64,000 bases of DNA from Knoellia subterranea KCTC 19937 (lineage in GTDB: Bacteria > Actinomycetota > Actinomycetes > Actinomycetales > Dermatophilaceae). Positions 9,184 through 17,166 of this stretch are shown one piece after another. Position 1 is the first letter of the stretch. Every line of letters begins with the position of its first letter. The stretch is taken from contig NZ_AVPK01000009.1 in assembly GCF_000768685.1 (NCBI RefSeq), forward strand, positions 1-64,000, given 5' to 3'. The notes below the pieces were generated by a model. The model searched no databases. It saw only the letters and a list, made by a program, of their open reading frames with translations, and was not told the origin of the DNA. The position numbers were made by a program, and so were the translations under genes.

Positions 9184-10395
9184 TCAGACCCCAGACTTTC
9201 CCCAGATCGCGTTGCCGACCCTCTCTGCCGCCTCGACCCGCATGGTGTCGATGACGTGTTGGTAGCGGGTGAGTAGCGCGGCTTGGCTCCAGCCCATCAG
9301 GCTCATGACGACCCGGCCGTCGACGCCTTGGGCGAGGAGGAGGGTGGCGGCGGTGTGGCGGGCATCGTGTAGCCGCGCGTCTCGGATGCCGGCACGCGCG
9401 AGCAGGCTCTTCCAAGCGCGGTGGTCGCTGCGCGGGTCGGCAGGGGAACCATCGGGTCGGGCAAAGACGAGGTCAAGGTCCCGCCACGCGGACCCAACCT
9501 TGAGGCGCTCCTCGGCCTGGGCGCGGCGGTGTTCAACGAGTTGAGGGACCATCTGTGGGGGAATCGCTAGAACTCGACGGCCGGCCCCGGTTTTGGTGTC
9601 GTCGAACCCCAGGCCTCCGGAGTGGCGACGCGGGCATAGTGCGGGGCTATGGCTGGGGTCGGCTTCGTTGCAGCCGTGTTCCCATGGGTGGCGCTGAAGC
9701 TGACGGCGGACTGCGAGGGTGCCGCTGTCGAGGTCTATGTCGTCCCACTTGAGTGCCAGGGCCTCGCCTTGGCGCAGCCCCAGCGCGAGCGCGACCGACC
9801 ACCTGGCCGCGTTGCGGTCGCTCGCGGCAGCCTCTAGGAGGCTCTGCACCTCCGGAAGGGTCAGTGGCTGTACCTCGGCGTGCGGCACCCGTGGGACGGT
9901 GGCGTACCTGCACGGATTCGCGGTGATGAGTCCGCGGCGCAGCGCTACCGAGAAGGCGGCGCGCAGGGTGCGGTGCAGGTTGCCAGCCGTGGTCGGGCTA
10001 ACGGTCGTGGCGACGCGGTCGAGGAGGTCATCGATTTGCCGGACAGTGACGTCGCGCAGCTTGACGTCCCGCAGTTGCCGGCAGTGGGTGCGGATCAGGG
10101 CGCCGTATGTAGTGAAGGTCCTCGGTTTCCGGCCTCGCTTGATCTGCACGAGCCATTCCTCGAGCCAGTCCCCGAGGGTTTGCCGACCATTCGCCGCCGA
10201 GACGCCCGAACTGCTAGCGCGCTGGTTCTCCAGATCCGCGACGCGCTCGGTCACAGCGGCTCTCGTGCGATCCCGCACGTGCTTGCGCACCGGCCTGCCG
10301 TTCTCGCCGCGACCCATGGTGACCCACCCGTGCCAGGTCCCAGCGGAGTCTCGGTAGATCGAGGAGCGGCCGTTGGCGGACCGGGTCCGGCTCAT
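9184..10395 (-). CDS. Tyrosine-type site-specific integrase
   Basis: A 403-residue phage/ICE-type recombinase. It has an N-terminal arm-binding region, a SAM-like core-binding domain (about residues 75-165) and a C-terminal catalytic domain with Arg208 (GLRQGE), His343-x-x-Arg346 (HDARH) and the nucleophile Tyr378 (TRYQH). An insertion around residues 242-260 carries two cysteines and two histidines, which is seen in many actinophage integrases. It overlaps the small DNA-binding gene upstream (ATGA) and lies about 525 bp from the 3' end of tRNA-Lys, the probable target. Length and motifs look intact. Confidence 0.92.
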   Translation of the reverse strand: MSRTRSANGRSSIYRDSAGTWHGWVTMGRGENGRPVRKHVRDRTRAAVTERVADLENQRASSSGVSAANGRQTLGDWLEEWLVQIKRGRKPRTFTTYGALIRTHCRQLRDVKLRDVTVRQIDDLLDRVATTVSPTTAGNLHRTLRAAFSVALRRGLITANPCRYATVPRVPHAEVQPLTLPEVQSLLEAAASDRNAARWSVALALGLRQGEALALKWDDIDLDSGTLAVRRQLQRHPWEHGCNEADPSHSPALCPRRHSGGLGFDDTKTGAGRRVLAIPPQMVPQLVEHRRAQAEERLKVGSAWRDLDLVFARPDGSPADPRSDHRAWKSLLARAGIRDARLHDARHTAATLLLAQGVDGRVVMSLMGWSQAALLTRYQHVIDTMRVEAAERVGNAIWGKSGV

Positions 10396-10691
10396 GAGGC
10401 GACCTGACGCGCCGCGTAGCTGCGCAGGTCGTCGGGGCGGAAAAGGGTGCGCTTGCCGACCTTGACGTGGCGAAGATGGGTGTCCGTACGCAGCAGCCGG
10501 AACATTGTGGCCCTAGACACACCGAGCCATTGCGCGGCGGCGGAAACGTCCAAGAGGTGGTCGTCGGCTGCGGGTGAGGTCAGCGACGCCAGGGCCTCTA
10601 GGTCGATACGGATGGCCGCCTCGTGCTCGGCGATCGACTGCAACCGGGCTTCGATGCGCACGGCGATCGAACGAACCTCGGAGTTGGTCAT
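10392..10691 (-). CDS. Helix-turn-helix excisionase-like protein
   Basis: A 99-residue protein. Its second half has the excisionase/MerR-like helix-turn-helix pattern (LLDVSAAAQWLGVSRATMFR) followed by a KVGKRTLFRPDDL wing; the first half is a short helix. It overlaps the integrase start by four bases and probably acts as its directionality factor. The frame is open far upstream, and ATG 10691 is the best of several nearby starts (an in-frame GTG lies three codons before it). The start is uncertain by a few codons. Confidence 0.75.
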   Translation of the reverse strand: MTNSEVRSIAVRIEARLQSIAEHEAAIRIDLEALASLTSPAADDHLLDVSAAAQWLGVSRATMFRLLRTDTHLRHVKVGKRTLFRPDDLRSYAARQVAS

Positions 10692-10919
10692 CTCGGTCAC
10701 ACCCCCCAACGCCATGGGCGCGGCCCTGGTGGTCACCAAGAGCGGTACTTGATGGTCCCTGCGACCAGCGGAGACCCTTTGCACCCGAGGGGACCGCACA
10801 CTGTCTAAACAGCTCAGCGAGTCTCTCAAATGCACCGCCAACTGCACCAAATCCGACCCTCGGCCGTCCATCGGTCCTCTCAATCCCGACCGAGAAACCG
10901 TCTGACCTGCGGTGATGCT

Positions 10920-10965
10920 TGGTGGGCCCCGTGGGACTCGAACCCACAACCTACGGATTAAAAGT
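10920..10965. other. Putative attachment site in the tRNA-Lys 3' half
   Basis: Elements with a tyrosine integrase next to a tRNA usually recombine within the tRNA 3' half and regenerate it. Here the integrase and its partner read away from this end. I saw no second copy of this segment in the window, so the other att site is either outside it or the element is decayed. Confidence 0.35.
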
Positions 10966-10995
10966 CCGCAGCTCTAACCATTGAGCTAGAGGCCC
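10920..10995 (-). tRNA. tRNA-Lys (anticodon UUU)
   Basis: A complete cloverleaf on the minus strand. The acceptor stem pairs 10989-10995 with the bases before the discriminator (one G-U pair), the anticodon loop is CUUUUAA with the anticodon at 10960-10962, the T-arm is GTGGGTTCGAGTCCCAC, and an encoded CCA lies at 10920-10922. Its 3' end faces the integrase, so it likely served as the integration target. Confidence 0.95.
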
Positions 10996-11041
10996 GTGAC
11001 GAGGCGAGCCCCGCACGACGGCAGACGATACCGGTCGGACG

Positions 11042-11476
11042 TCAGAGGCGTTCGACCGTCGCGAGGTCCTCGGCTCCGTCGAAGTACGTCTCGAGCACGC
11101 CGATGAACAGATCACGGTCCAAAGGCGCCTCGGCGGCACGTGCGAAGAGCGTCATCGACGACCGGAGCTTCATCGCATCGATCGCTCCGAACACGGCAAC
11201 CGCATCCGACTCCGGCAGCTCCAGCAGCACGTGACAGCACTCCCGCAACCGGTGTCCGAGAACGGAATCGGCGAGATAGGCGCGGGCCTCCGCAAGGTCG
11301 CGGACGGCATACAACTGCGCCGTTGCGCTGCGCCCCAAACCCGCGATCTGCGGGAAGACAAACCACATCCAGTGACTCGTCTTGCGCCCGTGCCGCAGCT
11401 CGGCCAAGGCGGCGGCATACGTGCCACCGGCGTCCTGGGCAGCGATGAACCGGCTCAGGTCAGAGCGCGCGGTCAT
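11042..11476 (-). CDS. DUF1810 family protein
   Basis: A 144-residue soluble protein with the DUF1810 signature RHGRKTSHWMWFVFPQIAGLG and a conserved LRECCHVLL helix, matching the family's usual length of about 145. The biochemical function of the family is unknown. A much longer frame exists upstream, but the ATG at 11476 fits the family N-terminus (a short lead into DLSRFIAAQ). It is divergent from the next gene with about 30 bp between starts. Confidence 0.85.
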   Translation of the reverse strand: MTARSDLSRFIAAQDAGGTYAAALAELRHGRKTSHWMWFVFPQIAGLGRSATAQLYAVRDLAEARAYLADSVLGHRLRECCHVLLELPESDAVAVFGAIDAMKLRSSMTLFARAAEAPLDRDLFIGVLETYFDGAEDLATVERL

Positions 11477-11507
11477 GTGTCCCAACGTACGGTGCACCAT
11501 GGAGGCC

Positions 11508-12149
11508 ATGACAGACAGCGGCCGCAACGTCCCTCGACGACCCATCGCGTTCGGCCCCGACGCGCTGGAGGCCAACGGCGGCACCCTGCCCGGTCCGGCG
11601 GAGGTCATCGAGATCGCGCACCAGACCGCAGCCGTCCTCGTCGGCGCCGGCCGCGCGGCCGACGACCCGGAGGTCACGGCGCGTCTGGTCGCGCTCGTGG
11701 ACGAGCTGGGCCTGTCCACGGTCGCCGACCTCTGGGCCAAGAGGCCGGCCCGCACCCTGCCCGGGGCGCTCTGGCGTCTCTACGCGCTGCGCGAGTGGGT
11801 GCGCCGGCAACCCGTGGAGGCGAGTCGGCAGTACGGCGCCGGCATCCGCTTCACCGACGTCGCCCACGCGGTCGCCGGGGTGGCCGAGCCCCCGGGACCC
11901 GACGAGGTTCGGGCCCTGGCCGACGAGATCCTCACCGGCGTCTTCGACGGCGACCTGGCGGTGGCACTCGAACGGGCCGCAGCCTTTGCCGCTGTCATCG
12001 CCGCCGGCCGTGCCGAACTCGCCCACGACCGAGACCCCCATGACCCCGCCACGGCGGGCGCCCTCACCACGAGCGGCGCAGCCATGCAGCGCACGGGGGA
12101 GGACCTCATCGCCAGCGCGAACCTTTGGCGAGACGGCGAACTCGACTGA
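11508..12149 (+). CDS. Conserved hypothetical protein
   Basis: A 213-residue soluble, Ala/Arg-rich, helical protein that I do not recognise. It has no signal peptide or membrane segment. Segments such as TVADLWAKRPARTLPGALWR and REWVRRQP look conserved rather than random, and the codon pattern is normal for the region. ATG 11508 is chosen; ATG 11499 (adding MEA) is equally possible, since the GGAGG at 11501 is too close to the first and inside the second. It is followed by a structured stretch before the DUF47-pit operon. Confidence 0.6.
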   Translation: MTDSGRNVPRRPIAFGPDALEANGGTLPGPAEVIEIAHQTAAVLVGAGRAADDPEVTARLVALVDELGLSTVADLWAKRPARTLPGALWRLYALREWVRRQPVEASRQYGAGIRFTDVAHAVAGVAEPPGPDEVRALADEILTGVFDGDLAVALERAAAFAAVIAAGRAELAHDRDPHDPATAGALTTSGAAMQRTGEDLIASANLWRDGELD

Positions 12150-12462
12150 GACTGGATACCGCAGAGGCGCAAGGCACACGCGGACGGCGAGCACACGGCA
12201 TACCGAGGGATTGGAAGTCGGGAACACAACGCACCCGCAGCGGCGTTAGGCTTCTCGGTGGTGCCGGGCCGCGGCAGCCCCGGGTCCCAAATTCAGCCGC
12301 TACGAGCGGCCACGCGCCGTGAGGCGCTCCCGGCCCGGCACCACTGTCCCCGTTCCGTCACGGTCTCTCCAACGACGGGTGAACCGTCGATGACGACGAG
12401 ATGGCCGAGAGGCCTTAGCCTTGTCCACGACATCTGTAATCGAGCCGTTCGGAGCGACTCCC
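12150..12462 (+). promoter_or_regulatory. Structured leader upstream of the DUF47-pit operon
   Basis: About 310 bp without a gene. It holds a perfect 13-bp inverted repeat (12258-12270 with 12332-12344) enclosing smaller stems, a CGACGG/CCGTCG hairpin with a 5-base loop (12373-12389), and one CGGCATAC word near 12197. It may be a structured 5' leader or a terminator for the upstream gene. No known riboswitch class is recognisable to me. Confidence 0.4.
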
Positions 12463-13089
12463 GTGGGCTTCAGCCTCACCCCCAAGGACAACGGGTTCTA
12501 CGAACTCTTCTCCAGTTCCGCCGCACACCTCGTCGAGGGTGCCGCCGAGCTCACCGCGATCCTCGGCGCACAGTCGCAGGAGGAGCGCGAGGCCATCGCC
12601 AAGCGCATCGGCGAGATCGAGACCTCGGCCGACGAGGCCACCCACGCGCTCCTGCGCAAGGTGAACTCCTCGTTCATCACCCCGTTCGACCGCGAGGACA
12701 TTCACGGCCTCGCCAGCGCGCTCGATGACTGCATCGACCACATGGACGCGGCCGCCGATCTCGTGGCGCTCTATCGCATCGACGTCCTCCCCAAGGGCGT
12801 CACCAAGCAGGTCGAGATCCTGTCGCGCATGGCCGAGCTCACCGTCGACGCCATGCCGAAGCTGCGCTCCATGAAGGACCTCAGCGACTACTGGATCGAG
12901 ATCAACCGTCTCGAGAACTCGGCCGACAAGGCCTACCGGCGCATGCTTGCCGAGCTGTTCAACGCCGACGGCGCCGACCCCATCCTCGTGATGAAGCACA
13001 AGGAGCTCATCGACGAGCTCGAAGCCGCAGCCGATGCCTTCGAGACCGTGGCCCACAAGGTCGAGGGCATCGCCGTCAAGGAGTCCTGA
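12463..13089 (+). CDS. DUF47 family PhoU-like phosphate transport regulator
   Basis: A 208-residue all-helical protein of the DUF47/PhoU-like group, which normally accompanies and controls Pit-type phosphate transporters. It begins MGFSLTPKDNGFYELF, the family's typical N-terminus. I therefore chose the GTG at 12463, which has GGAG eight bases upstream, over the TTG at 12421. The metal-site-like ExxxD repeats of PhoU folds are visible (for example DDCIDHMDAAADL). It is six bp from pit, clearly one operon. Confidence 0.88.
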   Translation: MGFSLTPKDNGFYELFSSSAAHLVEGAAELTAILGAQSQEEREAIAKRIGEIETSADEATHALLRKVNSSFITPFDREDIHGLASALDDCIDHMDAAADLVALYRIDVLPKGVTKQVEILSRMAELTVDAMPKLRSMKDLSDYWIEINRLENSADKAYRRMLAELFNADGADPILVMKHKELIDELEAAADAFETVAHKVEGIAVKES

Positions 13090-13094
13090 CCACT

Positions 13095-14099
13095 GTGGAG
13101 AGCTGGATCCCGGTGGCCCTCGTCGTCGCGCTGGCGATGGGCTTCAACTACACCAATGGCTTTCACGACGCCGCCAACGCGATCGCGACCTCGGTCTCGA
13201 CCCGTGCCCTGACGCCGCGCATCGCCCTCGGCATGGCGGCGGTCGCCAACCTCGCCGGCGCGTTCCTCGGCACCAAGGTCGCCAAGACCGTCGGCAGCGG
13301 CATCATCGACGCCCCCGCCGGCAAGGTCGGCCTGATGATCTGTGCCGCCGGCCTCGTCGGTGCGATCGCCTGGAACATGCTGACGTGGTGGTACGGCCTG
13401 CCGTCGTCCTCCTCGCACGCCCTCATCGGCGGCCTGGGCGGTGCGGCGCTCGCGGCGTCGAGCGTCGTGCACTGGGGCGCCGTGTTCGAGAAGGTCATCA
13501 TCCCGATGGTCGCCTCGCCCGTCGTCGGCCTGATCGTCGGCTTCCTCGTCATGACCGCGATCCTGTGGCTGTTCCGCAAGGGGCACCCGGGCCGCGTCAA
13601 CCGCGGTTTCCGCTACGCCCAGACCGTGTCCGCCGCGGCCATGGCCTTCGGGCACGGCATGCAGGACGCGGCCAAGACCGCCGGTGTCGTCGTCCTCGCG
13701 CTGACCGTCGGCGGCTTCCACACCGATGGTGACCACGGCATCCCGCTGTGGGTCCTCGTCATGAGCGCTGTGGTCATCTCCGCCGGAACGTATGCCGGTG
13801 GGTGGCGGATCATGCGTACGCTCGGCCGCCGCATCATCCACCTCGACCCGCCCCAGGGTTTCGCGGCGGAGACGACGGCTGCGGCCGTGCTCTATGTCGC
13901 GACAGCCACGGGTGCCCCCATCTCGACCACCCACGCCATCACCTCGGCGATCATGGGCGTCGGGTCGACGAAGTCGGTCAAGGCGGTCCGGTGGGGCGTG
14001 GCCAAGAACATCGTGGGCGCATGGGTCTTCACGTTCCCCGGTGCCGGCATCGTGGCGGTGCTGGCGTTCATGCTCCTCAAGCTTGCCATCGGCGTCTGA
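13095..14099 (+). CDS. pit: Low-affinity inorganic phosphate transporter
   Basis: A 334-residue polytopic membrane protein of the PiT family, moving phosphate as a metal-phosphate complex with a proton. The duplicated family signature is present: FNYTNGFHDAANAIATSVS near the N-terminus and AMAFGHGMQDAAKTAG in the second half, plus an SSSHALIGG and an STTHAITSAIMG segment. It has a GTG start at 13095. It is co-transcribed with the DUF47 regulator and ends before a very strong hairpin that separates it from the opposing pstB. Confidence 0.93.
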   Translation: MESWIPVALVVALAMGFNYTNGFHDAANAIATSVSTRALTPRIALGMAAVANLAGAFLGTKVAKTVGSGIIDAPAGKVGLMICAAGLVGAIAWNMLTWWYGLPSSSSHALIGGLGGAALAASSVVHWGAVFEKVIIPMVASPVVGLIVGFLVMTAILWLFRKGHPGRVNRGFRYAQTVSAAAMAFGHGMQDAAKTAGVVVLALTVGGFHTDGDHGIPLWVLVMSAVVISAGTYAGGWRIMRTLGRRIIHLDPPQGFAAETTAAAVLYVATATGAPISTTHAITSAIMGVGSTKSVKAVRWGVAKNIVGAWVFTFPGAGIVAVLAFMLLKLAIGV

Positions 14100-14127
14100 C
14101 CACCCCGCCCCGCTGGGGCCGTGACAC

Positions 14128-14173
14128 GAAATCGTGGGTTGACCCGGTTGCAACCGGGCTAACCCACGATTTC
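14128..14173. terminator. Long perfect hairpin between pit and pstB
   Basis: Arms 14128-14140 and 14161-14173 are perfect 13-bp complements (GAAATCGTGGGTT and its reverse). Inside them CCCGGTTGCAACCGGG (14143-14158) is itself a palindrome, with only a GA/CT mismatch between. It lies between convergent genes and should terminate both ways; the AAATC/GATTT base supplies a short U-run. Confidence 0.8.
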
Positions 14174-14277
14174 CGCGTCATGCGGCCAGACCAAGCAGCA
14201 GGGCACGCCGTGCGCCCCCCTGCCCGCACGGCGTGCCCTGTGCCCGGGCCCCTGCGCCCGGTCCAGCGTCCCTCTGC

Positions 14278-15054
14278 TCAGCCGAAGCGGCCCGAGATGT
14301 AGTCCTCGGTGGCCTTCTCGGTCGGGTTGCTGAAGATCTTCTGCGTGTCGTCGACCTCGACGAGGCGGCCCGGCTGCCCGGTCGCCTTGAGGTTGAAGAA
14401 CGCGGTCTGGTCGGAGACGCGCGCCGCCTGCTGCATGTTGTGCGTGACGATGACGACGGTGAACTGCGACTTGAGCTCGTTGATGAGGTCCTCGATGGCG
14501 AGCGTCGAGATCGGGTCGAGCGCGGAGCACGGCTCGTCCATGAGCAGCACCTGCGGGTCGACGGCGATGGCCCGCGCGATGCACAGACGCTGCTGCTGGC
14601 CACCCGAGAGGCCGGCGCCGGGCTTGTCGAGGCGGTCCTTGACCTCGTTCCAGAGGTTGGCGCCCTTGAGCGACTTCTCGACGACCTCGTCGAGCTGCTT
14701 CTTGTTCTTGAGGCCGTTGAGCTTGAGACCGGCGGCGACGTTGTCGCGGATGGACATCGTCGGGAACGGGTTGGGCCGCTGGAACACCATGCCGACGGTG
14801 CGGCGCACGGCCACCGGGTCCATCGACGGGGCGTAGAGGTCCTGGTCGTCGAGGGCGACCTTGCCCTCCACGCGGCCGCCGGGGATGACCTCGTGCATGC
14901 GGTTGAGGGTGCGGAGCACGGTCGACTTGCCACAGCCGGACGGGCCGATGAAGGCCGTCACGGAGCGGGGCTCGACCGTGAGGGAGACGCCCTCGACGGC
15001 CTTGAAGTCGCCGTAGAAGATGTTGAGGTCCTTGACGTCAATGCGCTTGGCCAT
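14278..15054 (-). CDS. pstB: Phosphate ABC transporter ATP-binding protein
   Basis: A 258-residue ATPase that powers high-affinity phosphate import. Walker A (GPSGCGKST), Q-loop, signature [14 protein letters not shown] and Walker B VLLMDEP are all present, followed by the PstB-typical [15 protein letters not shown] stretch. It is the last gene of pstSCAB, after a 75-bp gap from pstA that contains one GTATGCCG word. Length is normal. Confidence 0.96.
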   Translation of the reverse strand: MAKRIDVKDLNIFYGDFKAVEGVSLTVEPRSVTAFIGPSGCGKSTVLRTLNRMHEVIPGGRVEGKVALDDQDLYAPSMDPVAVRRTVGMVFQRPNPFPTMSIRDNVAAGLKLNGLKNKKQLDEVVEKSLKGANLWNEVKDRLDKPGAGLSGGQQQRLCIARAIAVDPQVLLMDEPCSALDPISTLAIEDLINELKSQFTVVIVTHNMQQAARVSDQTAFFNLKATGQPGRLVEVDDTQKIFSNPTEKATEDYISGRFG

Positions 15055-15129
15055 GAGTTGTCGTTTCTCTCGTTTCCAGAAAATTCAGGGGTATGCCGGG
15101 TGCTCGCCTGTGCGTGTCCGCTTCAGGCG

Positions 15130-16050
15130 TCAGTTCTTCACCTTGCTGAACCGTCCGATGAGACGGCCGGCGATGTTCAGCACGAAGATGATGAGGATGA
15201 GGGTGAGGGCAGCGCCCCAGGTGCGGTCGATGGCCGGCTGGAGGTTCTCCGTGTAGTTCTGATAGATCATCGTCGGCAGCGTCGGCATGAGCCCGTCGAA
15301 GAGATTCGTGGCGATGACCGCGGTGTAGGGGCCGAGGATGATCAGCGGCGCCGTCTCACCCATGACGCGGGCCAGGCCCAGCAGGATGCCGGTGATGATG
15401 CCCGAGAAGGACGTCGGGATCACGATGCGCAGGATGGTCTTCCACTTCGGCACGCCAAGGGCGTACGACGCCTCGCGCAGCTCGTTGGGCACGAGCTTGA
15501 GCATCTCCTCGGTGGAGCGGACGACGGTCGGGATCATGAGCATCGTCAGAGCGAGGCAGACCGCGATCGGCAGGCGCTGCAGCCCGAACGTCGTCACCCA
15601 CATGGCGTAGATGAAGAGTGCCGCCACGATGGACGGGATACCCGTGAGGATGTCGACCATGAAGGACACGGCCTTGGCGAGCCGGCCACGGCCGTACTCG
15701 ACGAGGTAGACCGCGGTGAGGACGCCGATCGGCACCGAGATGAGGGCCGTGACGAGGGCCTGGATGAGCGTGCCCTGGATGGCGTGGACGGCGCCGCCGC
15801 CCTCGCGACGGGCGGTGATGCCGGACTGGGACTTCGTCCACCAGTCGATGTCGAGCAGCATGTGGCCGCCCTTGAGGAGGGTGGCTCCGAGGATCCACAC
15901 GAGCGGGATCAGGGCCACGACGAACGCGACCCACATGACCACGCGGGCGGCTTGGTCACAGAAGGCGCGGCCGCCGGACTTGCCACCGAAGTCGTCGTTC
16001 GTGCGAGCGGCGGGCAGGGCCGACTCGTCGACGGTGCTGAGGGTGCTCAT
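15130..16050 (-). CDS. pstA: Phosphate ABC transporter permease PstA
   Basis: A 306-residue permease with about six membrane helices after a hydrophilic N-terminus. The EAA-type cytoplasmic loop is visible as ELREASYALGVPKWKTILRIV. It forms the membrane channel with PstC. Its ATG overlaps the pstC stop by four bases (ATGA). Confidence 0.95.
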   Translation of the reverse strand: MSTLSTVDESALPAARTNDDFGGKSGGRAFCDQAARVVMWVAFVVALIPLVWILGATLLKGGHMLLDIDWWTKSQSGITARREGGGAVHAIQGTLIQALVTALISVPIGVLTAVYLVEYGRGRLAKAVSFMVDILTGIPSIVAALFIYAMWVTTFGLQRLPIAVCLALTMLMIPTVVRSTEEMLKLVPNELREASYALGVPKWKTILRIVIPTSFSGIITGILLGLARVMGETAPLIILGPYTAVIATNLFDGLMPTLPTMIYQNYTENLQPAIDRTWGAALTLILIIFVLNIAGRLIGRFSKVKN

Positions 16051-17060
16051 TCGCTGAAGGCCTTCCGACGCTCGATGACGACCCGCGCGGCCGCGTTGAC
16101 GATGAAGGTGAGGATGAAGAGGACGAGTCCGGCGGCGATGTACGCGCCGGTCTTCTGCGCCGAGTCGAACTCACCGGCGTCGTTGGCGATGCGGGATGCG
16201 AAGGTCTCGCCGCCACCGAAGATCGACAACGAGAAGGCAGCGCTCGCGTTGAGAGCCGAGAGGAGCATGGTCACCGCGAGGGTTTCACCGAGTGCCCGAC
16301 CGAGACCGAGCATGGCGGCCGAGATGACGCCGGGCTTGCCGAAGGGGAGCACCGCGGTGCGGATCATCTCCCACTTCGTCGCACCGAGGGCGAGGGCGGC
16401 TTCCTTGTGCGCCGTCGGGACCTGGGCGAAGACCTCGCGGGAGATGGCGGTGACGATCGGGAGGATCATGATCGCGAGGATGACCCCGGCGAAGGCCAGG
16501 GTGCTCTTGGCGATCGGCGATCCGTTGAACTCGAACACGGGGATCCAGCCCAGAACAGCATCGATGGCCTTCGCGACCGAGTCGAAGTACTGCCCGGCCA
16601 CACTCAGGCCCCAGAAGCCGTAGACGATGGACGGCACGGCGGCGAGCAGGTCCACGAGCGTGGCGGCCGGCTTGCTCAGCCAGGCCGGCGCGTACTGCGT
16701 GATGAACAGGGCCACCGACACCCCGAGCGGCACGGCGATGGCCATCGCGAGGATCGAGGTGATCACCGTGGCCCACAGCAGGTCGACGATGCCGAAGCGC
16801 GGGTCGGCGCCGCTGGGCACCCATTCGCGCGAGGTGAGGAAGTTCGCGTTGTTGTTGAGCAGCGACGGAACGGCCTGGATGACGAGGAAGACCCCGACGA
16901 GGCTGACGAGGACGATGACGAAGATGCCGGAGCCGGTGGCGAGTCCACCGAAGATCCGGTCGCCGAGGCGCCCGGTGCCGGCCTTGTCCGCATCGAGTGG
17001 CGGGCGACCGTCGCCGCTGGGCAGCTCGTCGATCGCGCTGTGCCCGGTGATCGATGACAC
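16047..17060 (-). CDS. pstC: Phosphate ABC transporter permease PstC
   Basis: A 337-residue permease with a charged N-terminal extension, about six helices and the EAA loop EAALALGATKWEMIRTAV. It has a GTG start at 17060. It is separated from pstS by a strong hairpin, so it is probably expressed at a lower level than the binding protein, and overlaps pstA at its end. Confidence 0.95.
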   Translation of the reverse strand: MSSITGHSAIDELPSGDGRPPLDADKAGTGRLGDRIFGGLATGSGIFVIVLVSLVGVFLVIQAVPSLLNNNANFLTSREWVPSGADPRFGIVDLLWATVITSILAMAIAVPLGVSVALFITQYAPAWLSKPAATLVDLLAAVPSIVYGFWGLSVAGQYFDSVAKAIDAVLGWIPVFEFNGSPIAKSTLAFAGVILAIMILPIVTAISREVFAQVPTAHKEAALALGATKWEMIRTAVLPFGKPGVISAAMLGLGRALGETLAVTMLLSALNASAAFSLSIFGGGETFASRIANDAGEFDSAQKTGAYIAAGLVLFILTFIVNAAARVVIERRKAFSE

Positions 17061-17094
17061 GAGGTCAGTTCCTCTCAGGGGTGGTGACAGGGGA

Positions 17095-17127
17095 GAGGGG
17101 GCGGGGCCGGTGCGGCCCCGCCCCCTC
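17095..17127 (-). terminator. GC-rich hairpin between pstS and pstC
   Basis: Perfect 15-bp arms (17095-17109 and 17113-17127) with a three-base GTG loop and no long U-run. Placed just after pstS within the operon, it may act as a partial terminator or 3' mRNA stabiliser giving more PstS than PstCAB. Confidence 0.65.
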
Positions 17128-17166
17128 AGTTGACCAGAGGGTCAACGGTTCTGCTCAGTTCCGCGA

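Noticed and set aside
10692-10919. Second copy of the tRNA-Lys 3' end as an inner attachment site
   Set aside because: I saw no repeat of the tRNA segment here or elsewhere in the window.
14233-16623. 796-codon open frame on the plus strand opposite pstB/pstA/pstC
   Set aside because: It is a shadow of the pst genes in a high-GC genome: extremely Asp/Arg/Glu-rich, no family pattern, and it crosses three well-supported genes.
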